A stretch of DNA of 64,000 bases from Folioceros fuciformis. Lineage: Eukaryota; Anthocerotophyta; Anthocerotopsida; Anthocerotales. The DNA lies in NCBI GenBank assembly GCA_049999805.1, contig JBNGIO010006239.1:237412-301411 (forward strand), given 5' to 3'. The notes under the pieces are model-generated. The model was not told the origin of the DNA and ran no database searches. It was given only the letters and a program-made list of their open reading frames with translations. Position 1 is the first letter of the stretch, and every line of letters starts with the position of its first letter. The position numbers were made by a program, and so were the translations under genes. This document shows positions 59,180 through 64,000 of the stretch, in pieces.

Positions 59180-59700
59180 AAACACAAGTGCGTCAACGGA
59201 CCTGAGCATGAGGGGCGCGCAACAAGAGCTGGCAGACCTACTTTGCAGGCCCAACAAGCCAAGGTCCAACACTACATGAGTGGTAAGGACCTTACCAGGG
59301 ATCCGACAAGGAAAAACTGCTCGAGCAGCAAAATTAGCCGTCTGGGACAAAGTTCCGCAGTCAAGAAGGCAGCTTTGAAGAAGGAACAATCAAAGCCGGA
59401 TGACCAGTAAAGCCTCGAAGGAGAAGCTGCGTGTACCATTCCCTGCTCAACACACTGAGAACGATTCGCTTTGTTCCAGTATCCAATTTGTTCACGTTCC
59501 GCTGTGTATGCTTTGCAGCAGAACCAATAAGAAAACCAAGACATCCAGGAAGATCTGAACCGAGCCGTTCGAAAACTAAGACAGGAAGGCACTAGAGGCA
59601 GACTCGGATGAAAGTCCATGTCGTAAAGCTAAGACAGCTAAACCCGAATTGAGCGAATGAAAACAAACAACGAGGAAAAAGCAAGGAGTAGCTCTTTGAA
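59180..59700 (+). pseudogene. Fragment of topoisomerase IA exons 20-21
   Basis: Plus-strand frame includes GRPTLQAQQAKVQHYMSGKD and LTRDPT, matching exon 20 GRPSLRAQKAKAEHNTSRRD and LTLDPT, then EQSKPDD against EQSKLTN. The intron 20 sequence is also present (ttgttcacgttccgctg, tgctttgcagcag), followed by a shortened, broken remnant of exon 21 without the repeat array. It sits beside the EMF2-like fragment. Confidence 0.85.
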
Positions 59701-60132
59701 AAGCAGACTGCTGTGGCCTTGACAGTGTCGGACGGACAGGACGGAGAGCTTTGGCAATTCCTGGTTCCTACCTCAACTTTACACACATATATCCTCATGC
59801 CGCAATCGAGAACGTCCAGACAGACAAGACGGGATTCAAGAACTCCATCCACAACACAAAATTGAACCTACGGTGTACATCGGCCTGAACTCGGCTGGAA
59901 CCTGCCCTGGCTCGCTCCCTGTTTGTGGTACGTGTGAACGAAGCGCAATCACTCCGGATGGCTTTGTCCAAACTGTTTTTCTCATGAGCAATTGTTTGGC
60001 CTCTGTTTGGGGGTCATTAGTGGCTATAGGTTTGTCACTGTATTGTGCCTACCTACTCACTCTTGGCAGTCTCCGACCCCTTCCTGGTCCCTTGTCGACT
60101 GATTTGCGCCGCATCAGTTGATTTCGGGGCTC
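59701..60132. promoter_or_regulatory. Upstream region of the CFAP210-like gene
   Basis: 432 bases between the topoisomerase fragment and the next start codon. Expected to contain the promoter; nothing specific was recognised. Confidence 0.35.
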
Positions 60133-62609
60133 ATGGCGGACATGGAAGATTTTGAGGGCCTCGACCCGCCTCTGATTCAGAGATGTGGATGTACTGAGAT
60201 CCCCGACTTCGAGATCGAGCGTATGCGCACGGGGAAGCCACCTGATCGGAGCCACGCCATATTCCTCGAAGAGGTTACTTCAGTTTGCAGGCTGTCCATC
60301 TCCGTTTCTGTACTGTACTTCCGTCGCCTGCATTGGACGGGTCTTCATTTGTCTGGTCTCTCTCATGGCCCAATAAAAACATCCCCTGTTAGAGGGAAAG
60401 GCTGAAAAAGCTATCGGACGAGAGAGCAAATAAATGGCCAAATACAATCAAGGCTTTGAGGATCAAGAGAGAGCTGGCGCGTCAACAAAGAATTGATCAG
60501 GCCGAGGTACAATCTTAAAATGTGCATCAACACACTCACGCATAGATTTGTAAAGCCTACGGCTTTACCAATACATATCATTAAGTTCTTTGAATAATTT
60601 TGATTATATAAAACAGATTAATATTTTTTTATGTATGATGTGAAACAACCCCATAAAGAGGTCACAAGGCTATGGAGAGCTAGCTCCCATCACCTCCTAT
60701 TTCTACTTAAATCATAAAATAATAACATTTTTTGTTGGATTCACATTCCTCTATGCTAACACTTCGTTCTTCATTGGAGTGTCTTTAGGAAGAATTGAAA
60801 AAGTTGGACAAAGAAGAAGCAAAGATTAGAGCTAATAAAAGATTGGATGTGGTTGGTCCCAATGTTTTTAAATGCTAGTTTCTCAACTCACAGACCAAAC
60901 AAAAAAAAGTTCACAATTACAATAGTTCAATATGTCTACATTGTTGCTTATACATATGCATTTTGTGAAGATAGAACGAGCAGGGAAGCTCTTACAACAA
61001 TCTCAGTTTTTCAACTATAGGTCTCGAAAGCTTTTGGATGAAGTCAATCGGGTAACTTCAAAGCATTAAAATTTATCAAGGGATTTGAAAGGTGCACAAA
61101 TCTTCTCTAATTTTCTATCATTTTTTATTTTTTTTTACCAATAGGAACGAGAGGCACAAATTCAACACAAGAGTGTTGTTAAGGAGATGTGGAAGAAGAA
61201 AGAAGGTGTTTATCATCAATGGATTTTGCAAAAGGTGGAACAAGAAAAGCAAGAAGATATAGATTATCAAAAACGAGAGTATGACAAGGCTGTTGCAATT
61301 CGAAAGTTCCGGATGGCCCAGGTACATGTCTAGCCTAGAGAAACATGGTGCATGAGAAACTAGTGTTGTGGGTTTGAAATCTTTGTGTTCTTCAATTCAA
61401 CTTGAGACTAGTTGGAGGAAAATCACCAATTGTGGCTGAAAGATGAAGAAGCACATGACTATGAGAGAAAGAGAATTCAACGGCAAGCAGAACTGGATGT
61501 TATTGAAGAGGAAGAAACGGAGAAGCGAAGGATACAGATGATCAAAGAAATAGATGAAGAAGCAGCTGCTGCAAACCTCGACCTCAAGGTGGGTAGCTAT
61601 ACATTACCAAGGTTTTATGCCTTGTTATTAGAATGAACTGTAACTTCAAGATTTCATGTTTGGTGTATTTTATTAATCAATTTCAGGTTAGAAGGGAGGC
61701 TGAAAAGTTGAAAATTTTGGAAGAAGAAAAGAAAATAGCAGCTTATGCAAAATGGAAACAAGAGTTTGATGATGAAGTTAAAAGGAAGTATAATCAAAAG
61801 AAGGCTGAGAAACAGGCTGCTAAAGATAGACTTATTGCAAGACAAGCGAAGGTTAATAGTAACCTTGAATGCATAATTGATTTCAATGGGACCAAGTTGG
61901 ATCACATTTTCTTTATAATCACATCTTGTATCATAGCAATTGGAGGAGGCTAGGGTAGCTGCTGCAGAGCGACTGCGAGTTGACGAGACTGAAAGAGAAA
62001 TCAAAGAAGAAGCCATTGTTAAATTCTTGAAGGATAAGCGGGAGCGTGAATATGCTTTGTGTCATGAGTCTCGTCAAATGCAGGTACAATTAATATGTGT
62101 ATGATTCTAAGCCTTCGTCTTGGCCTTTAATGGAAGTTGAAACAAGCTTGTATTATGAAGAGCAACGAGTCACATACTGAAAGAAAAAGAATAATGTTCC
62201 TAAACAGTTGGAGCAAAAGAGAATCGCAGAGCAAATAGAACTTGAAGAAAAGCAAGCTATGGGACAACAAGCATGGGAACGTGCTTGGCAAGCCAAGATG
62301 GATGATGAGGCAGAAGCAAAAGTTGTGCATGATACAAATGTAGAATTCGCCAAGAGCTACAAGAAGCATGTGGTATGTGATTTATAACATTTAATCATAG
62401 CTTAAGATTGTAATAAATTATTCAACTAATTTGAGTTGTTTTTTGAAATGGTTCCTTCTTATCAGGCCCAACAACAACATGCAGCTAAAGTAGAACAGCA
62501 AGAATTGTTGCAAGCTGATAAGAATATGATACAAATGATGAAGAACGATGATTCTCAGTATGTTTTGGGACCGGATGGCACAATGGCTATGCGTGATCTT
62601 GTATTATAG
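60133..62609 (+). CDS. CFAP210: TPH-domain ciliary protein, CFAP210 (CCDC173)-like
   Basis: Ten exons, 60133-60273, 60393-60506, 60789-60855, 60975-61051, 61145-61321, 61412-61588, 61687-61851, 61937-62083, 62208-62372 and 62466-62609, join in phase to 457 residues. Almost the whole protein after residue 48 is a charged coiled coil of the trichohyalin/plectin-homology type. Key stretches: ERLKKLSDERANKWPNTIKA, then RKLLDEVNRQREAQIQHKSV, the order found in FAP210/CCDC173, a microtubule inner protein of ciliary doublets. It ends in YVLGPDGTMAMRDLVL. It would stabilise axonemal doublets in flagellate cells, in land plants only sperm. Exon 1 is GC-rich while exons 2-10 and their introns are strongly AT-rich. 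TPH coiled coil is secure; the exact CFAP orthologue is inferred. Confidence 0.75.
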
Positions 62610-62770
62610 TTGATTATGATTTTATTTTAGTTTGAAAATTTTAAACCTATCTATATAAGAGGCGATATAGATGTTGGTGGTGGTGTGAGTAAGAAGATGA
62701 TTCAAAAGATGTGAAAAGATCTTTAAAAATCATGATCACTCATTCTTTTCGGGAACTACGGACTACTATT

Positions 62771-62833
62771 AGAGCATTGTGAAAGGCAGTTAGCACATTG
62801 TGAAAGGTAGTTAGCGCATTGCGAAAGGCCCTT
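62771..62833. repeat. Tandem repeat, 3 x 21 bp
   Basis: Three consecutive 21-base units of the form agNgcattgtgaaaggNagtt, downstream of the CFAP210-like gene. Confidence 0.85.
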
Positions 62834-64000
62834 GAGAGAGACCGGACTGTGCACGAGTCAAATCAAGCCTATGGAGCAAGGGAAAAAAGAAACAGGTCAT
62901 TTGTGTGGAGATTTCATTTCCATCCTCTTAGGTTTCCGGATCCATACTTTTCACCTTCAAGGACTCAATCATAGTTGGAAAGCCTGAGACCTACCTAAAA
63001 ATACAGGGTTGTTTCCATGTGTTTCTCCTGTAAGGACTACAATGCATACCATATATCCTAGTTGGAAAGACTGACCCAAAGAAACAGGGTTGTAACTAGC
63101 TATTAGAGCAGAAAGACGATAGAAGAGGAGAAAACCAATAAGGTAGTCACAGGCCATCATCATATATGACCAACACGTGCTCCCATCGTCTTATTTGAAC
63201 CTAACCAGGGCAGGACCTGGATCCCACAACCATATGAAAATTGTAGGTGAAGGAAAGAAAGCTTGTAGAACAACATATTTTTCATGTTAGGCCAACACAA
63301 TAGTGAGGGAAACCAATAAGTGGGTCACAAATCTAATGGCATACTCTTGTTTAATACATAGCAATCAACAAGGGAAGCCTTAATTTGCGTCTCTACCCTC
63401 TTGCGCTGGCTCTGATGCAGCAAGTGTTCGATGATCTCTACTCCGTACGAGAAGATGAGAGTGCTTCTAGAAGCCTGTCAGGGCATCAATCCCCCTAGCT
63501 TGGAAGTAGAAAAGTTGTTCCGCTTCGAAGTCGATACTATCCACTCCTTGGGAGCATTTCCCATAGTCGGCAATGATCTGAAGGTTGGGTTTCATGTTCA
63601 GTGTGGCCCTCTGGGCCAGCAGCAGATAACCACTTAGCTGTCTAGTGTCAATCTGTTGGGGATATTTGCCAAAAAACAAGGCATAGCAGAGCACATAGCA
63701 AGTGCTAAGGGATGTATGTGGGGATGAATGAAGGAGTAGAGAAAATGGGAATGACAGCATAAGTCCGAGGTGTCGGTACCTATTCACTCTAATGTTGACG
63801 TCAAAATCACCCTAACCTGAAGATTGAGAGACAAGGCATTTGTGCTGTTGCCAATTGAATCCTCCAGTATGTCTCAACACCAGCTTGTTGTGTAGGTCGT
63901 GTAGCTGGTCCTTTCTAGCCAACAGGAATGACGATATTTTGGTCATGATGTCTGGTCCCAATTGTTGGATCTCTAAGCTCCACCTTGAATTAACATATGC
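62834..64000. other. Window end, no gene recognised
   Basis: Two similar short segments (tagttggaaag ... acagggttgt) occur near 62974-63010 and 63059-63092. A minus-strand open stretch at about 63822-63990 (GPDIMTKISSFLLARKDQLH) ending at a gt-like donor could be an exon of a gene or transposon reaching past the window edge, but I could not identify it. Confidence 0.35.

Noticed and set aside
63467-63787. Minus frame near the window end (106 codons)
   Set aside because: No recognisable domain and no confident splice sites; evidence is too thin to call a gene.

Overview
This is a nuclear window from a streptophyte. Every intact multi-exon gene has GT-AG introns, mostly 50-350 bases. The gene content is plant-like: an ILR1-type auxin-conjugate amidohydrolase, phosphatidylinositol synthase, an EMF2-type Polycomb VEFS protein, an SF21/NDRG protein, an organellar type IA topoisomerase and 60S L18a. 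A probable ciliary doublet-microtubule protein (CFAP210-like) points to a lineage that still makes motile flagellate cells, so a charophyte alga, bryophyte, lycophyte or fern is more likely than a flowering plant. An MMACHC/CblC-like cobalamin protein and a CD36/LIMP-2-type receptor, neither expected in seed plants, fit that. The species cannot be fixed from the sequence.

Layout. 0.97-11.4 kb is a dense housekeeping block: ILR1-like (-), a GGCT-like GFGSLLS protein (+), PI synthase (-), ETF beta (+) and the 20-exon EMF2-like gene (+). 12.0-16.7 kb holds a divergent F-box (-) / TPR-SET (+) pair. 16.9-21.5 kb is retroelement debris (copia gag/protease, Ty3/gypsy gag, copia RT, palindromic satellite with a 10-N gap). 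21.5-24.6 kb is a decayed second copy of the F-box/SET pair. 24.6-28.2 kb holds nothing recognisable. 28.2-29.8 kb is the CblC-like gene and 30.3-32.6 kb the NDRG/SF21 gene (-). After a GC-rich 3 kb spacer, 35.7-40.1 kb encodes an AT-rich seven-exon CD36-like receptor with very long cytosolic tails.

40.2-49.6 kb is a tandemly duplicated block. Each copy is a roughly 2 kb unknown segment followed by the first exon of the topoisomerase gene. The left topoisomerase copy is truncated and lies next to an apparently intron-free COG3 pseudogene; the right copy runs into the intact 21-exon topoisomerase gene (49.6-55.9 kb). RPL18a follows at 56.2-57.1 kb. At 57.9-59.7 kb an inverted fragment of the EMF2-like gene lies next to a fragment of the topoisomerase 3' end, both with introns retained. 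The CFAP210-like gene fills 60.1-62.6 kb.

The genes do not form one pathway. The main themes are local gene-fragment duplication (five source loci inside or near the window) and a set of genes retained in flagellate or B12-using plants. All exon models were derived by hand from splice signals, reading phase and family similarity.
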